DNA from: Saprospiraceae bacterium UBA2329
GTDB lineage: Bacteria > Bacteroidota > Bacteroidia > Chitinophagales > Saprospiraceae
Length of the DNA stretch: 49,479 nucleotides
Assembly: GCA_002344975.1 (NCBI GenBank)
Contig: DDUV01000074.1
Coordinates: 1 to 49,479, forward strand
Reading direction: 5' to 3'
Part shown: positions 40,882-49,479 of the stretch, in pieces
How the letters are laid out: each line of letters starts with the position of its first letter
How positions within the stretch are numbered: position 1 is the stretch's first letter
Notes under the pieces: model-generated
What the model was told of the DNA's origin: nothing
The model's database searches: none
What the model saw: only the letters and a program-made list of their open reading frames with translations
Made by a program: the position numbers and the translations under genes

Positions 40882-41877
40882 TTACAGCTTCCGATACGCC
40901 CAGGCCAGCAACAGCAAGCCCGCCGCCAAAAAAATCTGGTAAAAACTCCTGAACTGATCGAACTGCCAGCGCTCGGCTTCCTGCTTTTCCAAGGTATCAA
41001 TATGGTTGCGAATCTGCCGGATAACGCCCTCGTCGGCCGCGCTGCCGAGGCGGTGATATTGCCCCTCGCCCCATTGGGCAATGTTGCGCAGGAGTGGTTC
41101 CTCCAAGCGGCTGCGCACGGGTTCGCCGCGTTCGTCCCGCTTATAATCGCTGCGACCGGCCACGTTGACCGGGATGAACCCGCCGGCCTGAGTGCCTACG
41201 CCCACTGTAAATAGTACCATTCCGTTTTTAGCGGCAGCTTTGGCCTGCGCCTCGGCGTCTTCGTCGTGAGTTTCTCCGTCGCTGATGATAACCAACACTT
41301 TAGCGGCGGGGCTTTGGTCGCCGAGCACCTTCGTCGCTGCACGAATGGCTTCACCGAGGGCGGTACCCGTACTCGGCGCCAAGCCCGGATGCGCGCTTTG
41401 CAGGGCCATTTCTACGGCGGCAAAATCGGTGGTGAGCGGTATGTGCGGATAGGCATTTCCGGCCAATAATACCACGCCCATGCGTTCGCTGCGCAGTTCG
41501 GCGGCCAGATCGCGGGCAAATTGTTTGGCTCGTTCCAATCGGTTGGGCGGCACATCCTCGGCCAGCATACTGAGCGAAATATCGAGTGCGAGTACGACGT
41601 CTAAGCTGCGTTGCGTTACGGTTTCCGGCTTGCTGCCCCACTGCGGATTGGCCAATGCCAGCACCAACAGCGATATGCCTGTCAGCGCGGCAGCTACCCG
41701 TCGTCTTTCCAAACGGGGCGAGTGATGTTGCATCATGGCAGTCAGTAGTTCCGCTGAACCGATGCGCGCCAGCAGACGTAGTTTTGCTGCCTGTCGGAGC
41801 GCATAAATCAAGCCCAGTACTGCCGGCAACAGCAGCGCGAAAAGGTGTTCGGTATGTGAGAATCTCCACATAATCAA
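40882..41877 (-). CDS. batB: BatB, von Willebrand factor A domain membrane protein
   Basis: A 331-aa aerotolerance-operon protein. Two N-terminal hydrophobic segments precede a vWA domain with the MIDAS motif DISLSM and the downstream IISDGETHDED; a C-terminal membrane segment ends the protein (FYQIFLAAGLLLLAW). The Bat proteins form a membrane complex with MoxR-type ATPases and are linked to oxidative stress. It lies 4 bases after batA. Downstream it converges on tRNA-Met. The expected batC and batD genes are absent. Confidence 0.85.
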   Translation of the reverse strand: MIMWRFSHTEHLFALLLPAVLGLIYALRQAAKLRLLARIGSAELLTAMMQHHSPRLERRRVAAALTGISLLVLALANPQWGSKPETVTQRSLDVVLALDISLSMLAEDVPPNRLERAKQFARDLAAELRSERMGVVLLAGNAYPHIPLTTDFAAVEMALQSAHPGLAPSTGTALGEAIRAATKVLGDQSPAAKVLVIISDGETHDEDAEAQAKAAAKNGMVLFTVGVGTQAGGFIPVNVAGRSDYKRDERGEPVRSRLEEPLLRNIAQWGEGQYHRLGSAADEGVIRQIRNHIDTLEKQEAERWQFDQFRSFYQIFLAAGLLLLAWAYRKL

Positions 41878-41881
41878 TTTT

Positions 41882-42829
41882 TTAAGGCAACACCCTCAGT
41901 ACCCCGTACCGCAGCAACCACTCTGTCGCGATAACCAACAATGCTACCCAAAGGAACACATAATACTTGTCGGCTGCCCGGCGCACCACGGCATTTTCTG
42001 TTTCGGTTTTTTCAAGGCGGTCAATTTCGGCATATACGCGCTCCAGACCGGTGCCGTCTTCTGCCCGGAAATAGCGCCCGCCAGTCATTTCGGCCATTTC
42101 GCGCAGCAGGGTTTCATTGATGGCAGGGCCAACGGCGCCGGGAAAAAACGACAACTGCCCGGCCAGCCCGATGGTGTAGAGCCGGATGCCCAGCGATTGC
42201 GCAATTTCCGCTGCTGTTTTGGGCTGTATGTAGCCTGTGTTGTTGTCGCCGTCGGTGAGCAGGATGATGACCTTGCTTTTGGAGGGCGAGTCTTTGAGCC
42301 GGTTGACAGAGGTGGCCAACCCGTCGCCGATGGCTGTATTATCGCGCAAAATGCCGTACTGAATGCCGGCAATGATCTCCCTTACCATGTTGTGATCTGT
42401 CGTCAGCGGGCAGGGCGAAAAGGCTTCTCCCGCAAACAGGGTAACGCTGAATCGGTCGGCAGGGCGGCGGCTCACAAACTGGAGCGCCACGCGTTTGCCA
42501 GCTTCGAGGCGATTGGGCGCGAAGTCCTCAGCCAGCATACTTTCCGATACATCCAGTACCAGACCGATGTCAATTCCTTTGGAACTAAGGCTTTGATTTT
42601 CAAGTGGCAATTGAGGCCGGGCCAAGGCTGTCACACACAGCGCCAAAGCCAAAGCCCGCAGCCAGGGCAAGCTGCCCCAAAGCCGGGTGCGCCAGGTAGG
42701 CCGGGCCATTGCTTCGGGCCAGTTGATGGCTGCCGGGGCTTGTCGGGACTGTCGCCAAAGCAGCGGAATCAGCAGTAGCAATAAAAACCAGAGCGGTTGT
42801 TGCCACACGAGCGCAGAGAGCCAGTTCAT
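41882..42829 (-). CDS. batA: BatA, von Willebrand factor A domain membrane protein
   Basis: A 315-aa aerotolerance-operon protein. N-terminal hydrophobic segment (WFLLLLLIPLLW), a vWA domain with MIDAS DVSESM and later LLTDGDNN, and a C-terminal membrane segment (YVFLWVALLVIATEW). Its ATG overlaps the stop of batX (ATGA). Together with BatB it forms the core of the operon. Confidence 0.85.
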   Translation of the reverse strand: MNWLSALVWQQPLWFLLLLLIPLLWRQSRQAPAAINWPEAMARPTWRTRLWGSLPWLRALALALCVTALARPQLPLENQSLSSKGIDIGLVLDVSESMLAEDFAPNRLEAGKRVALQFVSRRPADRFSVTLFAGEAFSPCPLTTDHNMVREIIAGIQYGILRDNTAIGDGLATSVNRLKDSPSKSKVIILLTDGDNNTGYIQPKTAAEIAQSLGIRLYTIGLAGQLSFFPGAVGPAINETLLREMAEMTGGRYFRAEDGTGLERVYAEIDRLEKTETENAVVRRAADKYYVFLWVALLVIATEWLLRYGVLRVLP

Positions 42830-43707
42830 GGCGCTGTGGTTTTTGACATCAGCACAAATGCCGCTCCGAGCAGCCGTTCGCTCGCAGCGTCGTCGGGTCG
42901 GGCTTTGGCAAATTTTACAAGGTCGGAGGTTTGCAGTATTTCTCTCAGCGCATCGAAGATTGCTTTATCGGCGCACAATGGCTTCATTTTCTGCAAGATA
43001 AGATCGGTCGTTTCCGTGAGGGCGGGAAGGCGGTATTGCCGCGAAATGTAGAGCCGCACAATGTCGCTGAGGCGAATGTAAAACTGTTTGTGATCGCTGC
43101 GCCAGAGGCCGCTTTGCTGCAATTCTTCCAGCAGCTTTTGAGCTTGTACATGCGGTGGCAATTCCGGTTCGGGAGGCAGTACCGGCTCTTTTTTTCTGCG
43201 TCGCCACAAGTGCCACAGTAGAAGGCTGAGTAATATGGCCGCCGCTGCTATGAATACAGGCAGCAGGTAATCGCTGAGATTTCGGGGTTCTTCGATGATG
43301 TCTTTGATGGGAGCAAGTGCCTCGTCGGCGGGCAATGCCGGAGCGGTGACGACCCATCGGAGCGGGACCGCTCGGTACAGGCTGTCGCCCCAGTCCACTA
43401 CCGGCACAGGGAGGGCGTATTCGCCGGCCTGAAAAGCGATGATTCGGAACGATTGCTCCCAGCCATCGGCAGTTTTCTGAAACGGCGTTTGTTCCAATAT
43501 TTCCAGTTCCGGCATGGCGCGCAGTTCTTCGGCAGAGGAGCGGGGCGTCAACTGATGAGTTGGGTCGGCGAGCTTGAGCCTCAGATGTGTAGCGCTGCCT
43601 ATTGCTGTGTGCACGCTGTCCAATGACGCCGACAACTCCTGGGCCACAAGGCCGGGCAGGGCAATACAAAGTATAGCAAACAGGATGGCAGCGCGAGTAG
43701 TGAACAT
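42826..43707 (-). CDS. BatX-like (DUF4381) membrane protein
   Basis: A 293-aa protein. Signal peptide 1-22 (ending LVAQ), a soluble beta-domain of about 150 residues, a single transmembrane segment (LLPVFIAAAAILLSLLLW), then a basic RRRKKEP stretch and a C-terminal helical domain with ELPPHVQAQKLLEELQQSGLW. This layout and position before batA fit BatX. The usual upstream moxR and DUF58 genes are absent, replaced by a restriction-modification pair. Minus-strand TATTTTTG at 43719-43712 lies only 4 bases before the ATG. Confidence 0.72.
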   Translation of the reverse strand: MFTTRAAILFAILCIALPGLVAQELSASLDSVHTAIGSATHLRLKLADPTHQLTPRSSAEELRAMPELEILEQTPFQKTADGWEQSFRIIAFQAGEYALPVPVVDWGDSLYRAVPLRWVVTAPALPADEALAPIKDIIEEPRNLSDYLLPVFIAAAAILLSLLLWHLWRRRKKEPVLPPEPELPPHVQAQKLLEELQQSGLWRSDHKQFYIRLSDIVRLYISRQYRLPALTETTDLILQKMKPLCADKAIFDALREILQTSDLVKFAKARPDDAASERLLGAAFVLMSKTTAP

Positions 43708-43711
43708 GCTG

Positions 43712-43719
43712 CAAAAATA
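43712..43719 (-). promoter_or_regulatory. -7 element immediately before batX
   Basis: TATTTTTG on the minus strand ends 4 bases before the batX ATG, so any transcript from it would be leaderless or nearly so. No good TTTG was found at the right spacing, so it may be coincidental. Confidence 0.35.
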
Positions 43720-43840
43720 GCAGCAAATGGGAGAAAAAGTATGAAACTACCCTTTTGTGAATGAATCCGACATACGCCGGTTCACCCAATGTCTGAGACT
43801 TCAAAAATCTACAAGCGCAAGGCTACTTGGCAGAACTTTG

Positions 43841-43848
43841 TATCTTTG
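43841..43848 (+). promoter_or_regulatory. -7 promoter element of the second methyltransferase gene
   Basis: TATCTTTG on the plus strand, 27 bases before the ATG at 43876. It lies after an earlier in-frame ATG at 43789, supporting the later start. Confidence 0.5.
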
Positions 43849-43875
43849 TCTTTCATAAACTTCTCTTCAGAAGAA

Positions 43876-45063
43876 ATGGACAAGAAAAGAAAATATAGAA
43901 TTACCGAAGTAAAGCAGGCAAAATCTGTTGCGGGAGATTTCCTGCAATCTATCCAATTAGACAAGGCAATAGACTTTGGTTTGCCGGAAATAGACGACAG
44001 GTACCACATTTGGAGAGTTCCGTTACTTAGCAAATCTAAAGAGGCAATTGGCGAGGTTGTTATTGATGCTGTTACAACTTTCGTCAATGAAAAGAAAACA
44101 ACAAGCAAGGAGGTACTTGAGTCCAGATTATTGGGTCGAAAAAGTATAAATGGCCACAAAGAGAAACGCAGCACGAATGGCTCGAGCGATGCCCCCAAAA
44201 TATCATCCATACGAAACACCGTCGGGCTTGGAGATTCTGAAGAACTCCTCATTGAAATGCCCGCAGAATCGGTTGATTTGGTATTTACTTCTCCTCCTTA
44301 TTACAATGCGCGGCCTGAGTATGCTGATTACCTGTCATACGAGGAGTATCTTTTGAAGATCAAAAAAATCATCCATCAATGCCACAGAGTATTAAACGAA
44401 GGCCGCTTTTTTGTAATGAACGTATCTCCTGTACTGGTTCGAAGAGCCAATCGAAATGAATCATCCAAGAGAATTGCCGTACCTTTTGATATGCACCGAT
44501 TGTTCATAGAAGAGGGTTTCGAGTTCGTTGACGATATTCATTGGGTAAAACCTGAAGGCGCCGGCTGGGCCACAGGAAGGGGGCGAAGATTTGCCGCCGA
44601 CAGAAATCCGCTTCAATACAAACCTGTTCCTGTAACCGAGTACATTTTGGTTTACCGAAAAGCAACAGACAAATTAATAGACTGGCATATCAGAAAGCAT
44701 CCACATCCGGAAGTCGTAGAATCATCCAAAATTGAAGATGGATACGAGACTACGAACCTGTGGAAGATACACCCGGCTTATCACTCCAAGCATCCTGCCG
44801 TATTCCCTATGGAACTGGCCGAAAAAGTAATCAAATACTATTCCTTTAAAAATGATGTAGTACTCGACCCTTTTGCCGGAAGTGGAACCGTAGGAAAAGC
44901 CGCCGTCAAAACAGACCGGCGATTTGTACTCTTCGAGCAAGATGCGGAATACATGAATATCATTAAAGATGAAATACACCAATGGCTGCACAATAAAGCC
45001 GAAGATGTAAATTGGATAAATACCGGTCCGGCAGATAACAAAACGCCATATTTCAACTTCTAA
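43876..45063 (+). CDS. Type II DNA methyltransferase, probably N4-cytosine
   Basis: A 395-aa enzyme. Catalytic motif IV VFTSPPYYN (SPPY type, typical of m4C enzymes) precedes the SAM-binding motif I VLDPFAGSGTVGKAA, so the motif order is beta class. The N-terminal 100 residues lack methyltransferase motifs and may help target recognition. AT-rich composition compared with neighbours. It abuts the restriction gene directly (stop at 45061-45063, ATG at 45064). The start at 43876 is chosen from the promoter; an in-frame ATG lies at 43789. Confidence 0.85.
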   Translation: MDKKRKYRITEVKQAKSVAGDFLQSIQLDKAIDFGLPEIDDRYHIWRVPLLSKSKEAIGEVVIDAVTTFVNEKKTTSKEVLESRLLGRKSINGHKEKRSTNGSSDAPKISSIRNTVGLGDSEELLIEMPAESVDLVFTSPPYYNARPEYADYLSYEEYLLKIKKIIHQCHRVLNEGRFFVMNVSPVLVRRANRNESSKRIAVPFDMHRLFIEEGFEFVDDIHWVKPEGAGWATGRGRRFAADRNPLQYKPVPVTEYILVYRKATDKLIDWHIRKHPHPEVVESSKIEDGYETTNLWKIHPAYHSKHPAVFPMELAEKVIKYYSFKNDVVLDPFAGSGTVGKAAVKTDRRFVLFEQDAEYMNIIKDEIHQWLHNKAEDVNWINTGPADNKTPYFNF

Positions 45064-46149
45064 ATGAAAGAATCCTTTTCAAAATACATCCCTGATCTCG
45101 GCTTGGGCATGGCTAAATTCAGTGGCAATGAATTGCTCGAAAGAGTAGGAAGCGATGTAATCAGAGATGTTGTGACCTCCATACTGTGTGGCGGCAATGT
45201 ACGCGCTTTGACGGAGGGCTTGACCCAACGACGTATCGCCTTATCCAATGCTGTTTTGTTGACGGCCTATTTGCGCGCATCGAAGGATATAGAAAACTTC
45301 CCATCAAAATTTACCCAAATTATTCATCACGAACTTACCCAGACCAAGCTGTCGCCGGCTTGTAAAATCTTTCTGCAATGGTATATTGGCCTGACGGGCA
45401 AAAGCATTCAGAATGTATTGCGCGGGGATAAAGATCAACTCAATATCTACCTGACAGCACTCGAACAGGCCATCGCAAACGCTGTCCAATCTTCACAATC
45501 CCACTTTGGAGATTTACAAATGAATGTATCTGTGGGCGACATTCACACAACCATTGGCTGGCAGGGGATTCTTCAGGTTTTTACAGGCATAGGCGCTCAA
45601 ACATTGGCCATTCGAGGTTCAGAGAAATCCATGTACGGGAAGCTGTTTGAAAAATTGATATTGGGTTCGTTATTATCCTTATTGGGATTCAAGATGATTG
45701 ATCCACACACATCAACCCTGTCCAAAAATGTCTTTTGGCTTTCTGAACGTGGCGATAAAAGAGAAAGCGATGCCACGCTGCTTTACAAACCTGGCGTGGG
45801 CGTAAGATTTGACATCGGTTTTATCGGGCCGGGAAATACGGAGATATCGCTGGATAAAGTATCGAGATTTGAACGGGAGATGCAGCGGGGCAAAAAGCAT
45901 CACTTCATGTCAACAGTCATTATTGTGGACAGGATAGGTGAGGGGAGCCGCATTGTGGCGCTTGCAAAAAATATAGATGGAGAAATCGTTCAGATGTCTA
46001 TGAATCATTGGGTATTGGAGATTGCCCGCATCCTCCACAAAAGAATAGGGTTCAAACACGATCTTCTCAAAATGACGGATGAAGAAACCATACGCTATAT
46101 ACAAGACAAAATGAGCCAAATAGAAATCAATGCTTTTGCAAGCCTTTGA
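45064..46149 (+). CDS. Probable type II restriction endonuclease (possibly CfrBI-like)
   Basis: A 361-aa protein with no signal peptide. It directly follows the m4C-type methyltransferase, the usual place for the cognate nuclease. A candidate nuclease core is FDIGFIGPGNTEISLDK, where Asp and Glu could be acidic ligands of a PD-(D/E)xK-like site, though the ExK element is not clean. Overall features recall the CfrBI family, but this is tentative. AT-rich like its partner. Shortly after its stop comes the convergent hlyD-like gene; 46150-46213 shows nothing else. Confidence 0.7.
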   Translation: MKESFSKYIPDLGLGMAKFSGNELLERVGSDVIRDVVTSILCGGNVRALTEGLTQRRIALSNAVLLTAYLRASKDIENFPSKFTQIIHHELTQTKLSPACKIFLQWYIGLTGKSIQNVLRGDKDQLNIYLTALEQAIANAVQSSQSHFGDLQMNVSVGDIHTTIGWQGILQVFTGIGAQTLAIRGSEKSMYGKLFEKLILGSLLSLLGFKMIDPHTSTLSKNVFWLSERGDKRESDATLLYKPGVGVRFDIGFIGPGNTEISLDKVSRFEREMQRGKKHHFMSTVIIVDRIGEGSRIVALAKNIDGEIVQMSMNHWVLEIARILHKRIGFKHDLLKMTDEETIRYIQDKMSQIEINAFASL

Positions 46150-46213
46150 CTTTCAATTTAACCGCATTTACGGCTGCGCTCTAAGGCCATGATGAATGGT
46201 GTGTTTTTTTTCC

Positions 46214-47596
46214 TCACTTCAACGATTTCGCCGGCGCCTTGCGCTTCACCTTGTCCTCCTCGGCTTTTTCTTTTCCATTTTTGTAAAAATCGGGCGGGAA
46301 ACCATTGAACTGCCGCCATATTTCATACCACAGCGGCACGTTGTTGAGCAATGCTATGCCCTGAGCGCCCGAGCCGGGCCTCAGCTCTCGCGGCCAGGGC
46401 TTGTAGCCATTGTCGGCGCCTACCAGAATGCGGTATTTGCCGTTGTCGCTGATCATATTGTCTATGGCAATGACCTTGCCGCTGAAAGTCCCGAACGACT
46501 GCCCCGGCCAGCCGCTGAAAATAAATGCCGGCCAGCCATCGAAAATAAAACGCACTTCCTGCCCGGAATGGACGAGCGGCAGGTCCATCGGATTGATATA
46601 CAATTCTACGGCCAATTGATAATCGGCAGGTACAATGCTCACAATGGCGTCGCCTTCTTTCACCGTTTCGCCGATGCCGGGCGTCATGGTTTTTGTAATG
46701 TAGCAGTCCTGTGGCGCCAGAATGTAATAAAAAGTGCTGCGCTGGCGGTAGTTGGCCGATTCTATGCGCAGCTTATTGACCCCGGCCTCGGCGTCGTAAA
46801 TGGACGACAGGGTGCTGAATCGCTCCGATTCTGCCTTCGCTATTTTCTGATTGTACTCGTACTGCACCGTACTGAGATCGAGCCGGGCGATGCCGAGTTC
46901 GTTGCGACTCACGTCCAATTTGTTGCGGGCCGATACCACCTTGGCGGCAGTTTCCTGCAATTTCACCCGGCGGTCTTCCACTTTGGAGCGGGGTTCGAGT
47001 CCTTGATCAAACAGGTTTTGCGAGCGCTGATACTGTATGCGGGCCACTGAGTCTTGCAGCATGGCCTGCAGGAAATCGGCGCTGTCGGCGGCAATTTTGA
47101 ATTGAGCCTGCTGGATTTTATTCCGCAGTTGTTGTTGTTTAAAATCCAATTCCGAACGCATGGCTGCAATTTGACTCTCCAACGCGCCCGCTTTGTCGGA
47201 GTAGGCCCGAATAGCGCCCTCTTTGGCGTCCACCTGCTGCTCGGTGCGTTCCACCAACAGCGGATCAAAATACTCAGCCTTTATTTCGGAGATGTGGACG
47301 ATGGTATCGCCTTTGCGCACGAGCTGTCCTTCCTGCACATACCATTTCTCGATGCGGCCGGCTATGGCAGAGGGGATGAACTGCGGCCTTTGTTCGGGTT
47401 TAATGGTAGTGACGGCCCCGTTCGACTGTATGTTTTGTGTCCAGGGCAAAAACAGGAACAGAATGAACAACCCCAAAGCCAGCAGCAACCAGCGCGTGAA
47501 CAACTGATGGCTGCCTGCCAAACTCATTTTTCCGAATGACTTGTATCGCTCGGTGCGAACGTTGTGCGTGATGGTATTTTCTGAAATATTCAACAT
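46214..47596 (-). CDS. HlyD-family membrane fusion/adaptor protein
   Basis: A 460-aa periplasmic adaptor. One N-terminal membrane segment (WLLLALGLFILFLFLPW), a biotinyl-lipoyl-like half (AIAGRIEKWYVQEGQLVRKGD), a long coiled coil of about 150 residues, then the second lipoyl half (GETVKEGDAIVSIVPADY) and a beta-barrel domain. A basic Lys-rich C-terminal tail (KEKAEEDKVKRKAPAK). It should link the ABC exporter to an outer-membrane channel, which is not in this window. It starts 12 bases after the ABC gene. Confidence 0.87.
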   Translation of the reverse strand: MLNISENTITHNVRTERYKSFGKMSLAGSHQLFTRWLLLALGLFILFLFLPWTQNIQSNGAVTTIKPEQRPQFIPSAIAGRIEKWYVQEGQLVRKGDTIVHISEIKAEYFDPLLVERTEQQVDAKEGAIRAYSDKAGALESQIAAMRSELDFKQQQLRNKIQQAQFKIAADSADFLQAMLQDSVARIQYQRSQNLFDQGLEPRSKVEDRRVKLQETAAKVVSARNKLDVSRNELGIARLDLSTVQYEYNQKIAKAESERFSTLSSIYDAEAGVNKLRIESANYRQRSTFYYILAPQDCYITKTMTPGIGETVKEGDAIVSIVPADYQLAVELYINPMDLPLVHSGQEVRFIFDGWPAFIFSGWPGQSFGTFSGKVIAIDNMISDNGKYRILVGADNGYKPWPRELRPGSGAQGIALLNNVPLWYEIWRQFNGFPPDFYKNGKEKAEEDKVKRKAPAKSLK

Positions 47597-47608
47597 GGCG
47601 CGAGGTTA

Positions 47609-49357
47609 TCAGGTCAGTAAATCCATATCAGACACTTTGAACACCTGCTCAAAATGTTCGCTTTTGGCAATATCGTCAAACGTTCCGGTTTGCACAACGC
47701 GCCCTTCCTTGAGGATGACCACTTTATCGCAGCGGGCGGCCACCACGGGGTCGTTTGACACGGTTATCAAGGTCCAGGGGTTCGATTTGTCGGTGAGAAA
47801 TTCGGCGATAGCGGCCCGGTCCACCTGATCCAGATTGCGCAAAAAACTCTCCATGGCGAGCAGGGCCGGGCGGGTAGCAATGGCGCGTGCCAGAATGATT
47901 TTGGTACGAATGCCTTGAGCTACATTGGTGCCCTCCGAGTTGAGCATAGTATTGTAGCCCTCCGGGAGCAGGCTGATGTAGCTGTCCAAACGCATTTTCT
48001 GAGCTGCCCAGAGCGCATCTTCGAGACTCACGTCTTCGTGCCCGATGGTGATGTTTTCCAAAATAGTACCCCTGAAAATGCCCTCGTGCGTGCAATAGTC
48101 GCCGATGTGTTCCCGCAGGCTGTTCATATTCAGGCTTTTGAATGGGAATCCATTGTAAGAAACCACGCCTTGAAAATCGCTGTGCAGGCCGGAGAGTATT
48201 TGCACCAGGGTGGACTTTCCGGCGCCGTTGTAGCCGGAGATGCAGACCCGCTCGCCCGACGCGATGTCTAAATTGATGTTGTGCAACGAGGCTTTGGCGT
48301 TGTCAGGGTAGGTAAAACTGAGTTCTTGTATGCGCAAACTCAAGCCCGAACCTTGATCTATATCGGGAAAACAAAGGCCCTCTTCTGTTTCTAAGGGCAG
48401 GTCGGTTACAAAGCCTAATTTTTCCAGACCAGTGAGCACGTCATAAATCGTTTCCATGCTGGAAATCATCTTGTCCACAGAGCCGATGGTGAGCAATACC
48501 ACAATTTCAGCAGCCACAAACTGCCCTATATTGATCTGATTTTCAATGACCAACACAGAACCAAGTAATAAAAATGCCGCCGTGATCACGGTTTTGAGTA
48601 TAACGAAAGCGCTGTATTGGTACAGCAGAATTCCGAAATGCGATTTGCGAAAATCCAAGTATTTGCTCACGATGTAATCCACTTTTTTGAGGTGGAAATC
48701 TGTATTGCCGGCTAATTTGAACGTCGTCATGGAGCGAGCCAGTTCCTCCAGCCAATACACTGTTTCGTACTTGTACTTCGACACCTTGAGGTTGGATGCC
48801 AATCCGGGCGGGCCGGTAAACCGGAAAATGATGAACAAAAACAAGAGCAAGCCCACTGCGAAAAAAGCAAAAAACGGGTGGTAAAACGAAATGAGCAGCA
48901 GCCCGAAGAATATTTGCAGGGCCGAGGTAGAAATATCGGTAATGATTTTGGGAATGCCTTTCTGGAGGGTGAGGGTGTCGAAAAAGCGGTTCATCAACTC
49001 CGGCGCATAGTACTGCGAAAGCAACTCGGTGCGAAATCGGGGTATCCGATAAGCGATGTCGAATGCAGAACGAGTGTAAATGCGGCGCTGCACGGTTTCC
49101 ATTACCGTGATTTGCATAATACGAAGCAAACCCGACAGGGCCGTAGCTGCCGTCACTGCGGCCACCAACAAGATGAGCGAGGCCGATACGGCGCCGCCGG
49201 CGATCAACCCGATGACCGCCTGAATGCCCAATGGAAGACTGAGTGCAATAAGCCCCTCAAATGCAGCATAGACATAAATGTAGCCGATGTCTTTGCGATC
49301 TAATTGAAGCAGCTTGAAAAAACGTTTGATGGAACTGAGCGCTGTTTGTTCTGCCAT
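47609..49357 (-). CDS. ABC exporter with degenerate ATPase domain
   Basis: A 582-aa half-transporter. About 300 N-terminal residues form the membrane domain with five to six segments. The nucleotide-binding domain keeps Walker A (GYNGAGKST), but the Q-loop has Thr in CTHEG, the signature is VAQGI instead of LSGGQ, Walker B reads LLAMES so the catalytic Glu is replaced by Ser, and the H-loop is SNDP with Asn for His. It therefore probably binds but barely hydrolyses ATP unless it pairs with an active partner. It is first in the ABC-HlyD pair and driven by the promoter in the window-end repeat. Confidence 0.85.
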   Translation of the reverse strand: MAEQTALSSIKRFFKLLQLDRKDIGYIYVYAAFEGLIALSLPLGIQAVIGLIAGGAVSASLILLVAAVTAATALSGLLRIMQITVMETVQRRIYTRSAFDIAYRIPRFRTELLSQYYAPELMNRFFDTLTLQKGIPKIITDISTSALQIFFGLLLISFYHPFFAFFAVGLLLFLFIIFRFTGPPGLASNLKVSKYKYETVYWLEELARSMTTFKLAGNTDFHLKKVDYIVSKYLDFRKSHFGILLYQYSAFVILKTVITAAFLLLGSVLVIENQINIGQFVAAEIVVLLTIGSVDKMISSMETIYDVLTGLEKLGFVTDLPLETEEGLCFPDIDQGSGLSLRIQELSFTYPDNAKASLHNINLDIASGERVCISGYNGAGKSTLVQILSGLHSDFQGVVSYNGFPFKSLNMNSLREHIGDYCTHEGIFRGTILENITIGHEDVSLEDALWAAQKMRLDSYISLLPEGYNTMLNSEGTNVAQGIRTKIILARAIATRPALLAMESFLRNLDQVDRAAIAEFLTDKSNPWTLITVSNDPVVAARCDKVVILKEGRVVQTGTFDDIAKSEHFEQVFKVSDMDLLT

Positions 49358-49390
49358 TTTTATTTACATCATTTTTTGTTTTTCTGAAAT

Positions 49391-49421
49391 GCCACAAGCT
49401 GTAGGCCGCAAGCTACAAGCT
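49391..49421. repeat. Short imperfect palindrome related to the hox intergenic motif
   Basis: GCCACAAGCT and CTACAAGCTT around a GC-rich centre form an imperfect stem. The words CCACAAGC and AGCTTG also occur at 33199-33216 and 33332-33342, suggesting a small repeat family. Confidence 0.4.
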
Positions 49422-49429
49422 TGGTCATT

Positions 49430-49479
49430 CTTAGTAGTGGGGCAAAAATAAAGTATTCATTTTCTTTAGGCCAAAGGAT
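49430..49479. repeat. Window-end copy of the promoter repeat
   Basis: Reverse complement nearly identical to 106-154, differing in a few bases of the spacer. The window stops inside it, in line with a contig break at a dispersed repeat. Confidence 0.85.
49443..49475 (-). promoter_or_regulatory. Consensus promoter of the ABC exporter operon
   Basis: On the minus strand TTTG (49475-49472), a 21-base spacer and TATTTTTG (49450-49443) fit the consensus. The leader to the ATG at 49357 is about 80 bases. Confidence 0.65.

Noticed and set aside
29552..46149. One large defence island joining both restriction-modification sets
   Set aside because: About 12 kb of hydrogenase, GH57, carotenoid, tRNA and bat genes separate them, and there is no mobility gene or shared repeat between them.

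Overview
The window looks like chromosomal DNA of a Bacteroidota member, most likely class Saprospiria (Haliscomenobacter/Lewinella relatives). Supporting signs are a short 289-aa primary sigma factor, repeated TTTG-N20-TAnnTTTG promoters instead of -35/-10 boxes, type IX secretion (T9SS) sorting domains, a batX-batA-batB cluster, a dockerin-bearing secreted protease, and an iodotyrosine-deiodinase-type flavoprotein of a kind known from Haliscomenobacter. No rRNA, CRISPR array or classical transposase is visible. Both window ends carry an inverted, nearly identical 50-base promoter-containing repeat, so the window may be a whole contig that stops at a dispersed repeat.

Layout. 0-5 kb: a KtrA-type K+ channel regulator, a START-like protein, rpoD, a lipoprotein 5'-nucleotidase and an aldo/keto reductase. 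5-9 kb: a lipoprotein plus a T9SS protein, then a PAP2 phosphatase / O-methyltransferase / APCDD1-like set divergent from an HxlR regulator. 9-14 kb (minus strand): (p)ppGpp synthetase/hydrolase (RSH), a small HNH cassette bounded by 52-bp copies of the RSH 3' end, a Fur-family regulator, the deiodinase-like flavoprotein and xerD. 14-18 kb: tRNA-Leu, then trigger factor-clpP-clpX. 18-29 kb: a secreted protein, rplS, a sugar nucleotidyltransferase behind a long hairpin, a five-haem T9SS cytochrome, a Lys-C-like protease, queA, a YgjP-like metalloprotease, a methyltransferase and an aminotransferase. 29.5-31.7 kb: an AT-rich C5-methyltransferase/Vsr/HNH restriction-modification set. 31.7-36.4 kb: an NAD-coupled [NiFe] hydrogenase encoded by three genes, two of them fusions (HoxEF, HoxUY, HoxH). 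36.5-43.7 kb: a GH57-type protein, small membrane proteins, a carotenoid hydroxylase, tRNA-Met and batXAB. 43.8-46.1 kb: a second restriction-modification pair, probably m4C. 46.2-49.4 kb: an HlyD-type adaptor and an ABC exporter whose ATPase domain has lost nearly all catalytic motifs except Walker A.

How it fits together. Most of the window is housekeeping: transcription, stringent response, proteolysis, translation and tRNA modification. Accessory islands are inserted between these blocks. The most unusual items are the HNH cassette at the 3' end of the RSH gene, the HoxU-HoxY fusion, the multihaem cytochrome with a T9SS signal, the degenerate ABC exporter, the bacterial APCDD1-like protein and several large intergenic palindromes.
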